Assembly: GCA_963705285.1 (NCBI GenBank)
Contig: OY970066.1
Span: 3,038,001 to 3,102,000 of the forward strand
Direction: 5' to 3'
Origin: JACMLD01 sp963705285
Lineage (GTDB): Bacteria > Bacteroidota > Bacteroidia > Chitinophagales > Chitinophagaceae
DNA length: 64,000 bases
The translations under genes and the position numbers were made by a program. The notes below the pieces were generated by a model. The model was not told the origin of the DNA. It saw only the letters and a list, made by a program, of their open reading frames with translations, and did not search any database. How positions within the stretch are numbered: the stretch's first letter is position 1; each line of letters opens with the position of its first letter. This document shows positions 46,737 to 54,760 of this stretch, in pieces.

Positions 46737-48119
46737 TTAATTAAACAAGGCGTCTACATTGGTTACATTCCAGTTTTTTTGCTGCGCAGGGTTTAACAAC
46801 AGCCCTTTTACATTCGGTCTGCCTTTGATGTATTTTTTTACATACTCCTGTAAATCGGCGCGTGTAATTTTATTGATCTCGTCTATGTAGTTAAAGTAAT
46901 AATTTAATGAGGCAGATGCCCACCAAAAGGTAAGGGTGTGTACATAATTGGATGTTACTTCTGTATTGTATTTCTCACCATTGGCGAGTTTTATTTTTGC
47001 GGTAGCCAATTGTTCGTCTGTGAAATAATCAGGCGCATCAAACTGGTCAATTTGCTGGTTGAGTACTTTAAATGAGGCGGCAAATTTTGCCGGGTTGGGT
47101 ATCATGAACAAGGTAATGGGGCCGGTATATTTTTGGGTGGAATAATTGATGCCGGTATTGAGCGCATAGCCGCTGTCTACCAGGTTCTTTTGAAACTTTG
47201 AATTTTTTTGCGTGAGGATATAAGAGAAAACATCCGCTACAATGGTATTTTTTACATCGTTTCTTGTATCCGGGCCATGCCAGCCAATTTGCAATGCGGG
47301 CACTTGCGCATTAGGGCCCGTTACTACAAAACTGAGCGAATCGGCCGGGTTACTGGTGAGCGGAGTAAATTCAGGAATGGGCCATTTCTGGAAAGGATCA
47401 AAATCACATGGCTTCCAGTCGCCGAAAATAGCGGTTACCTGTTTTACAATGTCATCATTTTTTATATCGCCTGCTACTACCAGTATAGAATTATTGGGGT
47501 AATAATATTTGTCTTTGATCACGTTCATTTTTTCTGTGGTGCAGGTCAGTATTACTTCATGATCGCCAATTACATTTTTGCGCGAGAACAGGTTGCCCCA
47601 CATTTTATGGTTAAACTTGTCGATAAGCGGCCAGAAAGGGCTGCTTTCAGCGCGCTGAAATTCGCCGTCTACCACAGGGTTTTCCTTTTTCATTTCTTCC
47701 GTTAAGAACAGTGGGTAGCGGATGGCACTATTCAAAAACTGCAGTCCTTCATTTACTTCTTTATTGCCCAGGGTAAAAAAATAATTAACACGTTCGGTAC
47801 CCGTGGTGCCGTTGAAAGAGATGCCCAATTCCTGGATGCGTTCCAGGTATTTTTCCTGTGAAGGAATGTCTTTATTGGCCTTAAAAAACATGTGTTCATA
47901 CAGGTGAGACAGACCGTTGTATTCCGGTGATTCTGTGTACGAGCCGTTTTTTACAGCAATCTCCACAGTTACAAGCGGCACGGAATTATCTTCTACCACC
48001 AGCAGTTCAAGGCCATTGGGTAGTTTAGACAAGTGAAAATTGGCAGGCCAGTTGCCTTGTGCGTGCAGCACATTGGCCATCAACAGGCTTACTGTAAACA
48101 GGAACATACATTTTTTCAT
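46737..48119 (-). CDS. M16-family zinc metallopeptidase, active subunit
   Basis: A 460-residue exported zinc peptidase with signal peptide at about 1-20 (FLFTVSLLMANVLHAQ). The inverted zinc motif HxxEH is HLYEH at 72-76, and the distal glutamate ligand lies about 80 residues on, in VVDGEFQRAESS. Typical strands VVAGDIKNDDIVKQVTAIFG follow. With its inactive neighbour it should form a clam-shell that degrades small unfolded peptides in the periplasm. It is the first gene of the two-gene unit. The divergent side is a large repeat block, so its promoter must lie within about 100 bases of the start codon. Confidence 0.9.
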   Translation of the reverse strand: MKKCMFLFTVSLLMANVLHAQGNWPANFHLSKLPNGLELLVVEDNSVPLVTVEIAVKNGSYTESPEYNGLSHLYEHMFFKANKDIPSQEKYLERIQELGISFNGTTGTERVNYFFTLGNKEVNEGLQFLNSAIRYPLFLTEEMKKENPVVDGEFQRAESSPFWPLIDKFNHKMWGNLFSRKNVIGDHEVILTCTTEKMNVIKDKYYYPNNSILVVAGDIKNDDIVKQVTAIFGDWKPCDFDPFQKWPIPEFTPLTSNPADSLSFVVTGPNAQVPALQIGWHGPDTRNDVKNTIVADVFSYILTQKNSKFQKNLVDSGYALNTGINYSTQKYTGPITLFMIPNPAKFAASFKVLNQQIDQFDAPDYFTDEQLATAKIKLANGEKYNTEVTSNYVHTLTFWWASASLNYYFNYIDEINKITRADLQEYVKKYIKGRPNVKGLLLNPAQQKNWNVTNVDALFN

Positions 48120-48239
48120 GAGCGTTATGGTTTTAAGAGCAGTAAAATAAAGAAAATTATAAGGTGACGCGCTAAATGCGCGGTGTAGGGGAAGATATTT
48201 ATTTAAATGAAACCGTAAAAGAATAAGTTTTTGGACGGT

Positions 48240-48735
48240 TGTAATAGCGGGTTGAGAGGGCGGCGGACGCAGCGAATATTTTAAATTTTAAATTTTGAAT
48301 TCCTCTAATCTGCGAATCTGCGGCCATATTTCTCGCGGCGGGTAGGCGAGGCGGCGGACGCAGCGAATTTTGTAAATTTTGAATTTTGAATTTTAAATTG
48401 CTTTAATCTGCGAATCTGCGGCCATGTTTCTCGCAGCGGATCGGCGAGGCGGCGGACGCAGCGAATATTGTAAATTTTAAATTTTGAATTGCTTTAATCT
48501 GCGAATCTGCGGCCCTGTTTCTCGCAGCGGATAGGCGAGGCGGCGGACGCAGCGAATATTGTAAATTTTAAATTTTGAATTCCTCTAATCTGCGAATCTG
48601 CGGCCATGTTTCTCGCAGCGGATAGGCGAGGCAGCAGCGGACGCAGCGAATATTGTAAATTTTAAATTTTAAATTGCTTTAATCTGCGAATCTGCGGCCA
48701 AGTTTCTCGCAGCGGACAGGCGGAGGCAATTTTGA
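48240..48735. repeat. Repeat block with five copies of AATCTGCGAATCTGCGGCC
   Basis: The landmark occurs near 48307, 48405, 48496, 48587 and 48674 (spacing 98, 91, 91 and 87 bp). Each unit reads roughly GGCGGCGGACGCAGCGAAT, an AT-rich part (TTTTAAATTTTGAAT), the landmark, and then a TTTCTCGCAGCGG word. It is the reverse complement of the block at 30.4-30.9 kb and shares the TTTCTCGCAGCG word with the 142-bp repeats at 9.84-10.52 kb. Confidence 0.88.
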
Positions 48736-48760
48736 CTTTTGAATTTTGACTTTTTAATTT

Positions 48761-49219
48761 TTACAGCAAATCTTTCACCATATCTGCTACAATCTTATCG
48801 ATAGGCAAGGTAACGGTGGCGGAGGAGAAATCGTTCCAGTCAATAAAGCGGAAGGTTTCAGTTTCACCAGTGGCTTCGTATACTTTCTGCTGGTTGGCAT
48901 CAAAATCAAACGGTGTTGTACGCAAGGGCGCGGTGATGGGTTCCAGTGCGCGGGCAAAATAATAGATGGCAATGATCTGGTGGGCATTGTTGAAGGCACT
49001 CATTTGGTAAAAGTCGGTGGTATAAATATGCACGCCTACTTCCACCTTCAGATTCATTTCTTCCATGAACTCGCGTTTGAGGCAGTCGCGTGTACCTTCG
49101 CCCAGTTCGAGCCCGCCACCCGGAAATTTTGTATAATAATTACCGCGAATATGCTCATCGCTTACGAGCACTTGTTTTTGATCATTCAATAGAATGCCAT
49201 ATACTCTTATTGTAAACAT
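48761..49219 (-). CDS. NUDIX hydrolase
   Basis: A 152-residue cytosolic NUDIX-fold pyrophosphohydrolase. The NUDIX box is GGGLELGEGTRDCLKREFMEE (about 34-54; written here in its conserved order G-x5-E-x7-REFMEE), complete with all catalytic acids. Substrates of such enzymes are nucleoside diphosphates linked to another moiety; this sequence does not reveal which. It lies 1 bp from the CorA gene stop side on the same strand, so the two are co-transcribed, with CorA first. The stop codon lies next to the repeat block. Confidence 0.88.
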   Translation of the reverse strand: MFTIRVYGILLNDQKQVLVSDEHIRGNYYTKFPGGGLELGEGTRDCLKREFMEEMNLKVEVGVHIYTTDFYQMSAFNNAHQIIAIYYFARALEPITAPLRTTPFDFDANQQKVYEATGETETFRFIDWNDFSSATVTLPIDKIVADMVKDLL

Positions 49220-49220
49220 G

Positions 49221-50159
49221 TTAAAACCATTTTTTCTTCATGAAGTACCAGCTGATCACGATAGAGATGCCCACAGACAACATCAGCGGTATATAAAAAG
49301 CATGCGGCGAAGATGAATAGGGGATGGGTACGTTCATACCATAAATACCTGTTACCAGTGCAGGCAGTGAAAGAATGATGGTAATGGAAGTAAGCCTTTT
49401 CAGCACATTGTTCATATTGTTATTGATGATACTGGCAAATGCATCCAGGGTACTGCTCAGGATGTTGGTATAGATATTGGCCATTTCAAGTCCCTGTGAA
49501 ATATCTACCACCAGGTCTTCCAAAAATTCTTTTTCTTCTTCGTTGAGCCCCAGAAAATTGGTGCGGGCGATTTTCATTAACAGAATCTCATTGCTACGCA
49601 AGGCAGTTACAAAATACACCAGGCTTTTCTGGATCTTCATAAGTTCCAGCAATTCTTCGTTACGGTTGCTGGCGTATAGTTTTTGCTCCATGATGTTCCG
49701 TCGCTGGTTAATTTCTTTCAGCGACTCCATATAGGTCTGTGTTATCTTTTCAAAAATCTTCAGCACCATCATTTTCCGGTTGTCGGGGTGGCGGTTCTGA
49801 AACGTGTTCAGAAATTTTTTGATAGCGCCGTTCTCAAAAGAATTTACGGTAACTATCTGGTTATGGGTTAAAATAATACAAATGGGGATGGTGATATAAT
49901 AGGCATCGCTTTCGTTAAACGAATTGTTTTCGGTGGGGGTTTTAATAACAATAAGTTTAACATTGTCGTCTTCTTCAAAACGGCTGCGTTCGTCAATATC
50001 CAGCGAATCGGCAAGAAAATCAAGCGGAATATCCAGCGTATCAGACAAGGCAGAAAACTCTTCCTGTTTAAGGGGGGGCAGAATGTTTACCCATGCGCCG
50101 CTATCGGGCCTGTCTATGGAAACGGTTTTGTGATCTATATTTTTGAAGTACTGGATCAA
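49221..50159 (-). CDS. corA: CorA-family divalent cation transporter
   Basis: A 312-residue inner-membrane magnesium/cobalt channel. The cytosolic N-domain is alpha/beta, followed by the long stalk helix (about 150-245). Two C-terminal transmembrane helices lie at about 255-275 and 288-305, and the signature GMN is in TGIYGMNVPIP, just after the first helix. It works as a pentamer gated by bound Mg2+. Size and topology match the family. It is the first gene of a pair with the NUDIX gene, 1 bp apart; a functional link is not obvious. Confidence 0.92.
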   Translation of the reverse strand: MIQYFKNIDHKTVSIDRPDSGAWVNILPPLKQEEFSALSDTLDIPLDFLADSLDIDERSRFEEDDNVKLIVIKTPTENNSFNESDAYYITIPICIILTHNQIVTVNSFENGAIKKFLNTFQNRHPDNRKMMVLKIFEKITQTYMESLKEINQRRNIMEQKLYASNRNEELLELMKIQKSLVYFVTALRSNEILLMKIARTNFLGLNEEEKEFLEDLVVDISQGLEMANIYTNILSSTLDAFASIINNNMNNVLKRLTSITIILSLPALVTGIYGMNVPIPYSSSPHAFYIPLMLSVGISIVISWYFMKKKWF

Positions 50160-50274
50160 AGGGTTTGGTTGCTGGTTTATGGTTGAATGCCCATAGTTAC
50201 GGAAGTTCCTCCACTATTCCAATTTGTTATCTGGAGGTGGCGATGCAAAACGAACATAAAGAGAGAATGAAGTA

Positions 50275-51057
50275 TCAGACTTCTATATCGCCTTCAAAAA
50301 CTTTTTCTGCGGGTCCGCAAAGAAAAATATTATTGTAGTTGCCATCATGTAAACGATCAAATTCTACCGTTAATTTTCCGCCTTTTGTAATAACGGTTAC
50401 GTCATTATAGCCGGTTTCATTGTGGTAACACACCAGTGCTGCAGCAGTTACACCGGTGCCGCAACTGAATGTTTCATTTTCTACACCTCTTTCGTACGTG
50501 CGTACTATGATCTCATAATCGCTTTTTTGCTGCACAAAATTTACATTGATGCCCTTTTCGGCAAATTCATCGCTGTTGCGGATGTCATGTCCTTTTTTGT
50601 ACACGTCGTATTTCATTACATCGTTGATCATTTTCACATAATGTGGTGAGCCGGTGTCTACCAAAAAATCGGGGCCGTGCTCTCCAATTGCGTCAACGTC
50701 TTTCATTTTCAGGCTTACGATGCCATCAGGATCAATCTCAGCTTCGTGCGGTCCGTCTGAAGCTATGAAGTGATAAACGTTTTTGTAGATGCCCATATGC
50801 GACGCAAATTTTACCAGGCAACGGCCGCCATTGCCGCACATGCTGCTTTCGCCGCCATCGGCATTGAAATATTTCATTTCAAAATCGTATCCTTCTTTGT
50901 TATTAAGCATCATCAGGCCATCTGCACCAATGCCAAACCGGCGATCGCAAAGATCTTTTACTTGTTGGCGGTTGAGACTATTGTAGCGCCCATCGCGGTT
51001 ATCGAGAATAACAAAATCATTTCCAGTTCCCTGGTATTTGTAAAAGTGAATTTTCAT
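50275..51057 (-). CDS. dapF: Diaminopimelate epimerase
   Basis: A 260-residue cytosolic enzyme that converts LL- to meso-diaminopimelate in the lysine and peptidoglycan pathways, cofactor-independent. I place the start at the methionine at 51057 (MKIHFYKYQGTGNDFVILDN), since family members begin there; the open frame extends 23 codons further into repeat sequence. The two catalytic cysteines are Cys74 (SSMCGNGGRC) and Cys199 (ETFSCGTGVTAAAL). Length is near the usual 270. It is on the same strand as the CorA-NUDIX pair, with 115 bp between them, and could be under a separate promoter. Confidence 0.95.
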   Translation of the reverse strand: MKIHFYKYQGTGNDFVILDNRDGRYNSLNRQQVKDLCDRRFGIGADGLMMLNNKEGYDFEMKYFNADGGESSMCGNGGRCLVKFASHMGIYKNVYHFIASDGPHEAEIDPDGIVSLKMKDVDAIGEHGPDFLVDTGSPHYVKMINDVMKYDVYKKGHDIRNSDEFAEKGINVNFVQQKSDYEIIVRTYERGVENETFSCGTGVTAAALVCYHNETGYNDVTVITKGGKLTVEFDRLHDGNYNNIFLCGPAEKVFEGDIEV

Positions 51058-51074
51058 ATCAATAAAGGCCAGTG

Positions 51075-51192
51075 GTGAGTGACAAGTTGCTAGTGGGCGC
51101 TTGCAAACTGGCTGTTTGGGGTGCAATATAATGAAAAAGTGAGTGGGGAATGGCTAGTGGGGAGAGGCTAGTGGCGAGTGGTGAATGGGAGT
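51075..51192. repeat. Heptamer array GAGTGGN
   Basis: Units such as AGTGGTG, GAGTGGG, GAATGGC, TAGTGGG, GAGAGGC, TAGTGGC, GAGTGGT and GAATGGG are in 7-bp phase, mainly at 51141-51190. They lie upstream of dapF and of the four-helix-bundle gene. Confidence 0.75.
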
Positions 51193-51320
51193 ACACGGGC
51201 CCATTATAAAGTTGGTATGACAAAAAATTACAAACTATGGTATTTGAAAAAGCAAGCGTATAAAATAAAGTAAACTAAGTACAGTTGTATTTATTTTTGC
51301 TGATAACCTTAACCTGAAAG

Positions 51321-51683
51321 ATGCTTAATTTATCACACAAGAAGCTGGATGTTTATGCTATCTCGCTACAACTGGTGAAAGAGACCTACCATCTAACCAG
51401 CCATTTCCCGTCAGCCGAAAAATATGTATTGGTGAGCCAACTGCGGCGAGCCGCAGTATCGGTTAGCAGCAATATTGCCGAGGGCGCTTCAAGAAAATCA
51501 TCAGCGGAAAAAAGAAGGTTTTATGAAATTGCCCGAAGCTCGGCGGTTGAAATAGATACTCAATTAGAGATTGCATTGCTACTGCAGTATGTTGAGTACA
51601 GTAATGTGTCTCTTGTAGAACAACATATTGAATCTGCCTTCAGAATGCTTAGTAAAATGATCGTGAACCTGGAAGGGGGCTAG
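51321..51683 (+). CDS. Four-helix bundle protein (23S rRNA IVS-type)
   Basis: A 120-residue protein of the four-helix bundle family first noted in intervening sequences of 23S rRNA genes, with relatives that are accessory proteins of diversity-generating retroelements. The marks are KLDVYAISLQLVKETYHLT, SQLRRAAVSVSSNIAEGASR and KRRFYEIARSSAVEIDTQLE. It probably forms a pentameric nucleic-acid binding barrel, but its role here is unknown. It is a single gene on the plus strand between minus-strand genes, flanked at both ends by arrays of GAGTGGN heptamers; the 3' array begins inside its last codons. This points to arrival as an isolated cassette. Confidence 0.85.
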   Translation: MLNLSHKKLDVYAISLQLVKETYHLTSHFPSAEKYVLVSQLRRAAVSVSSNIAEGASRKSSAEKRRFYEIARSSAVEIDTQLEIALLLQYVEYSNVSLVEQHIESAFRMLSKMIVNLEGG

Positions 51684-51815
51684 TGGGCTAGTGGGAAATG
51701 GTAAGTGGCGAGTGGGCGTATAGTTAGCTAGGCAAACGCCCACTCACCACTCGCTACTAGCCACTCGCTATCGCTAAGCAAACGCCCACTAGCCACGAGC
51801 TACTCGCCTCTCGCC
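51680..51815. repeat. Inverted heptamer arrays TAGTGGG / CCCACTC
   Basis: The left arm has CTAGTGGG, AAATGGT, AAGTGGC, GAGTGGG (51681-51718); the right arm has CGCCCAC, TCACCAC, TCGCTAC, TAGCCAC (51737-51800). The arms can pair into a long hairpin between the convergent four-helix-bundle and phosphorylase genes and may act as a terminator for both. Confidence 0.75.
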
Positions 51816-51817
51816 GA

Positions 51818-52693
51818 TCACCACCCGCCGAATCTCTCCAACGTTGTTTGAATCAGCTGGTCCATTACGGCGGTGGCGTCTTTGGAGAATTGTTTTTCTA
51901 CCCGGTTGGCAACAATGGCGCTCAGGCTGAGGCATTGATGGCCCAGCAGTTTGCCCAGGCCGTAAATGCCTGCGGTTTCCATTTCAAAATTGCTGATGCG
52001 GTGCTGTCCGAAACTGAAGGTGGTGAGGTTGTCTACCAATGCGGGGTTGCTCAAACCCAACCGAAGTACGCGGCCCTGCGGACCATAAAAGCCCGGACAT
52101 GTAACCGTTATACCATGGTGAAAGCCTTCAACAAAATGTTTGAGCAGCGTACTACCTGCGCCACTGATATACGGTTGGGCAAAACTGTTGTTGAGTTGTG
52201 TTTGCGTAATAAATGCATGCAACAGTTGTTTGTCTTCATCATTATGATCGGTGCGGTAAAAATTCAGCAGGTTGTCAATCCCCAGTCCATGGGTAGATGC
52301 CACGCAACTGTCTACCGGTATATCTTTTTGCAAAGAGCCCGAGGTGCCCACGCGTATGATCTGCAGCTGGCTTAATTGGGGTTTGATGGTGCGGCTTTCA
52401 AAATCTATGTTTACCAGGGCATCCAGTTCATTTAGTACAATGTCTATATTATCTGTGCCTATGCCGGTGGAAACCACAGAAACCCGTTTTTTGCCCACAT
52501 AGCCAGTATGCGTTACAAATTCGCGATGCTGGTTTTTGTGTTCGATGCGGTCGAAATATTTGCTGACGGCAGCAACACGGTCGGGGTCGCCCACGGTGAT
52601 GATGGTAGGGGCCAGTTCTTCAGGTGTTGTATCCAGGTGGTAAACGGCCCCGCGGGTGTTTATAATGAGTTCAGATTCAGCAATTCGTTGCAT
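51818..52693 (-). CDS. Nucleoside phosphorylase (uridine/purine phosphorylase family)
   Basis: A 291-residue enzyme of the nucleoside phosphorylase-I family, which splits a nucleoside with phosphate to base and ribose-1-phosphate. Blocks seen are ITVGDPDRVAAVSKYFD (phosphate-site GDPDR at about 37-41), VVSTGIGTDNIDIVLNEL, IRVGTSGSLQKDIPVDS and the late NFEMETAGIYGLGKLLGH with the ribose-binding Met-Glu pair. The GTSGSLQ block fits the uridine phosphorylase side. The protein is about 40 residues longer than E. coli Udp. It stands alone directly before the tRNA-Cys gene, on the opposite strand. Confidence 0.87.
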   Translation of the reverse strand: MQRIAESELIINTRGAVYHLDTTPEELAPTIITVGDPDRVAAVSKYFDRIEHKNQHREFVTHTGYVGKKRVSVVSTGIGTDNIDIVLNELDALVNIDFESRTIKPQLSQLQIIRVGTSGSLQKDIPVDSCVASTHGLGIDNLLNFYRTDHNDEDKQLLHAFITQTQLNNSFAQPYISGAGSTLLKHFVEGFHHGITVTCPGFYGPQGRVLRLGLSNPALVDNLTTFSFGQHRISNFEMETAGIYGLGKLLGHQCLSLSAIVANRVEKQFSKDATAVMDQLIQTTLERFGGW

Positions 52694-52734
52694 GGGATCG
52701 ATTTTCTGTTAAGCGGACTAAGTTCCCGTTTTTT

Positions 52735-52766
52735 TTGAGAATCTTCGCCAAAATCTGCTATTTTTG
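52735..52766 (+). promoter_or_regulatory. Promoter of the tRNA-Cys gene
   Basis: TTG at 52735-52737, 21 bases, then TATTTTTG at 52759-52766, matching the Bacteroidota -33 TTG / -7 TAnnTTTG pattern. Transcription would begin close to 52774, a few bases before the tRNA. Confidence 0.65.
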
Positions 52767-52781
52767 CCCTTCTTCAAAAAA

Positions 52782-52852
52782 GGTCCTTTGGCCGAGTGGC
52801 TAGGCAAAGCTCTGCAAAAGCTTCTACAGCGGTTCGAATCCGCTAGGGACCT
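52782..52852 (+). tRNA. tRNA-Cys (GCA)
   Basis: A complete cloverleaf of 71 bases. The acceptor stem GGTCCTT pairs with AGGGACC, with a G-U pair at position 6; the D arm is GCC...GGC; the anticodon arm is AAGCT, loop CTGCAAA, AGCTT with anticodon GCA; the T arm is AGCGG, loop TTCGAAT, CCGCT. CCA is not encoded. The gene is the insertion site of the island that follows. Confidence 0.95.
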
Positions 52853-52857
52853 CTGAG

Positions 52858-52893
52858 GTAAAGATTGCGGCAACGCAATCTTTACTTTTTTTT
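52858..52893 (+). terminator. Intrinsic terminator of tRNA-Cys
   Basis: GTAAAGATTGCG, loop GCAA, CGCAATCTTTAC, then eight T residues: a perfect 12-bp stem starting six bases after the tRNA. It also insulates the integrase region from tRNA transcription. Confidence 0.93.
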
Positions 52894-53037
52894 ACTCCAC
52901 TTTACTCCCATTAGTCTGTTTTTCATGTAATTATAACAGGCCTTCAAATTTCTTCCTTTATACCTTTACTGCAGCTGATTTCTTTTAACCAACCATTTTA
53001 CATCTTATTTGCGCGAGTAAATGCGCGAGTAAAATGG
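52890..53037. promoter_or_regulatory. Candidate integrase arm-type binding repeats
   Basis: TTTACTCCACTTTACTCCC (52891-52909) contains two TTTACTCC words, and GCGCGAGTAAATGCGCGAGTAAAA (53011-53034) contains two GCGCGAGTAAA words, whose GAGTAAA core is the complement. Two direct pairs facing one another between the tRNA and the integrase gene are what arm-type sites of a tyrosine recombinase look like. Confidence 0.45.
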
Positions 53038-53052
53038 CCACAACATTCAGCT

Positions 53053-54387
53053 ATGGTTTTTTCAATTCGCATTACAGTAAGTAGAAGATTTCTTCGCAAG
53101 GATGGAACTTGTTTTATTTTTCTTCGTTACTATCACTCACCTCGAAAAAGTGTCTTGTTAAATAGTGGGTTGGTTATCCCCCCAGAATATTGGAATGAAA
53201 AGAAAAGTATCATTGTAACCGGTCTGCCTCCCAGATATGGCGATAGTAAAATACTGACTGAAAACTTAAGAAGAATTTTTCGAATCGCTCAAGATCTTGC
53301 TTTGCTAGTTGAAAAAGAAAACATTCCAAATCCGGGCGAATTTGTAAAAGCTCATTTTAGTCCTCAAATGACGCAGCAAGACTTGTTATCACTTGCCGAT
53401 TCCTTAGCAGTAAAAGATATACATCGTAACAGAAGTGTCTTTTTTCAAATTGATCAATACGTACAATCCAAATCAAATAAGGTATCTCCGGTTGTTCTGC
53501 GCGCTTATAGAAATATGAAAAGCTACCTTTTGGCATTTCAAGAGCATCAAAAGAAGGTAATGAGAAATGCAGACTATAACCTAACATTCGCTAAACTAGA
53601 TTTTAATTTCTATGAAGATTTTGTAGATTTTCTTACGTTTAAATGGACCCACGTGAGGCGCACAAAGCTATTAACCGGGCTGAAAGGAAATACAATTGGA
53701 CGTGTAATCAAAGACTTGAAGGCATTCATAGCTGACCGTGTGAGGAAGAAAATTATTGCTCCAATTGATATAAGTGAATGGACAGTATTAAAGGAAGAAA
53801 TTGATGCGGTGTATGTTAATAATGATGAAATATCGTTAATCAAGAACGTAGACTTATCAAACTATCCACATCTACTGGATTATCGGGATGATTTTATTTT
53901 AGGATGTTTAACAGGATTAAGGTTTTCAGACTTTTCAAACATTAATGATTTCGACGTGCGTGGAGGGTTTTTATATAAAAAGCAACAAAAATCTCAGCAC
54001 TGGGTTGTTATTCCGTTACGCTCCACTGCTAAGCAAATTTTGGAAAAGCGATTCCGTGAGAATCAATCACCGCCATCTAATCCCGAATTTAATAGGCATA
54101 TCAAAACAGTAGCAAGGCTGTCGGGCATTGACCAATCAATTTCGCACTCGTTTAAAAAAGGAAATAAGATTGTAATTGAAACCAGGCCAAAACATGCCTG
54201 GATTACTTCGCATACTTGTTGTCGTTCGTTTTGTACAAATGAATTTCTAGCTGGAACTCCTGTTGCTTTGATTATGAAAATAAGTGGACATAAAAGTGAA
54301 AGAGATTTTTTTAAGTACATACGGGTTACACCTGAGGAAGCCGCGTTGAAGATTCAAGAAATTTGGAAACAGCGAGAAAATTCTTGA
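53053..54387 (+). CDS. Tyrosine recombinase / phage-type integrase
   Basis: A 444-residue integrase with an N-terminal arm-binding segment (about 1-100, FSIRITVSRRFLRKDGTCFI), a SAM-like core-binding domain (about 130-225) and a catalytic domain (about 255-430). The catalytic set is complete: Arg in LTGLRFSDFSN, His and Arg in SHTCCRSFCTNE, His in ISGHKSERDF and the nucleophile Tyr in FFKYIRVTPEEA. It lies 200 bp after the tRNA-Cys gene in the same direction, the classical layout of a tRNA-borne integrative island, and no right-hand copy of the tRNA end is seen in the window. Codon choice is more AT-rich than in the genes before the tRNA, in line with foreign origin. Confidence 0.95.
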   Translation: MVFSIRITVSRRFLRKDGTCFIFLRYYHSPRKSVLLNSGLVIPPEYWNEKKSIIVTGLPPRYGDSKILTENLRRIFRIAQDLALLVEKENIPNPGEFVKAHFSPQMTQQDLLSLADSLAVKDIHRNRSVFFQIDQYVQSKSNKVSPVVLRAYRNMKSYLLAFQEHQKKVMRNADYNLTFAKLDFNFYEDFVDFLTFKWTHVRRTKLLTGLKGNTIGRVIKDLKAFIADRVRKKIIAPIDISEWTVLKEEIDAVYVNNDEISLIKNVDLSNYPHLLDYRDDFILGCLTGLRFSDFSNINDFDVRGGFLYKKQQKSQHWVVIPLRSTAKQILEKRFRENQSPPSNPEFNRHIKTVARLSGIDQSISHSFKKGNKIVIETRPKHAWITSHTCCRSFCTNEFLAGTPVALIMKISGHKSERDFFKYIRVTPEEAALKIQEIWKQRENS

Positions 54388-54402
54388 AGGTCTTAACGGT
54401 AC

Positions 54403-54725
54403 CCGGATGGACAATATAGAACTGAGACGTTCAAAAAGTGTTTTATTTCATTTTAGCTCCCTTAGGCGAATAAATACCGGAAATTGATAATAGGATAAAA
54501 ATGGCTGATTCTCAAAAATCATCATTGAGCAAATTTTTTTCAAAGAAGTTGTCTTTCCTGCGCCGGGGTCTCCCAGTAGGATTAAATGATTGATACTATT
54601 ACTAAAGATGCCTTTTAGTTCAATGACGTTTTTTTTTGTGACTTTAGTATCGTCCCATTTTTTTGCCGAAAGCCGGACATCCAGGTTGATATATATATCC
54701 CGTTAATTGATTTAGCCTGTGTCAT
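54403..54725 (-). pseudogene. NACHT NTPase remnant (frameshifted, truncated)
   Basis: The minus strand encodes the start of a NACHT-type P-loop NTPase, the core of bacterial NLR-like antiphage sensors. From the ATG at 54725 one reads MTQAKSINGIYI, then, after a frameshift at an (AT)5 run, NLDVRLSAKKWDDTKV, HLILLGDPGAGKTTSLKKI (Walker A) and FPVFIRLRELK, followed by TGA at 54448-54450. Beyond the stop the frame continues as NKTLFERLSSILS, after which similarity ends beside the integrase stop codon. Removing one AT unit restores the frame. Most of the protein is missing, probably lost when the integrase end was joined here. Confidence 0.75.
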
Positions 54726-54760
54726 CTCCCTTATTTGAATTTGGGAATTTGATTAGAAAT

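Noticed and set aside
48240..48735. Regular repeats that could suggest a CRISPR array
   Set aside because: Units of about 90 bp vary in length, the parts between landmarks are themselves repeated AT-rich words rather than unique spacers, and no cas gene is near.
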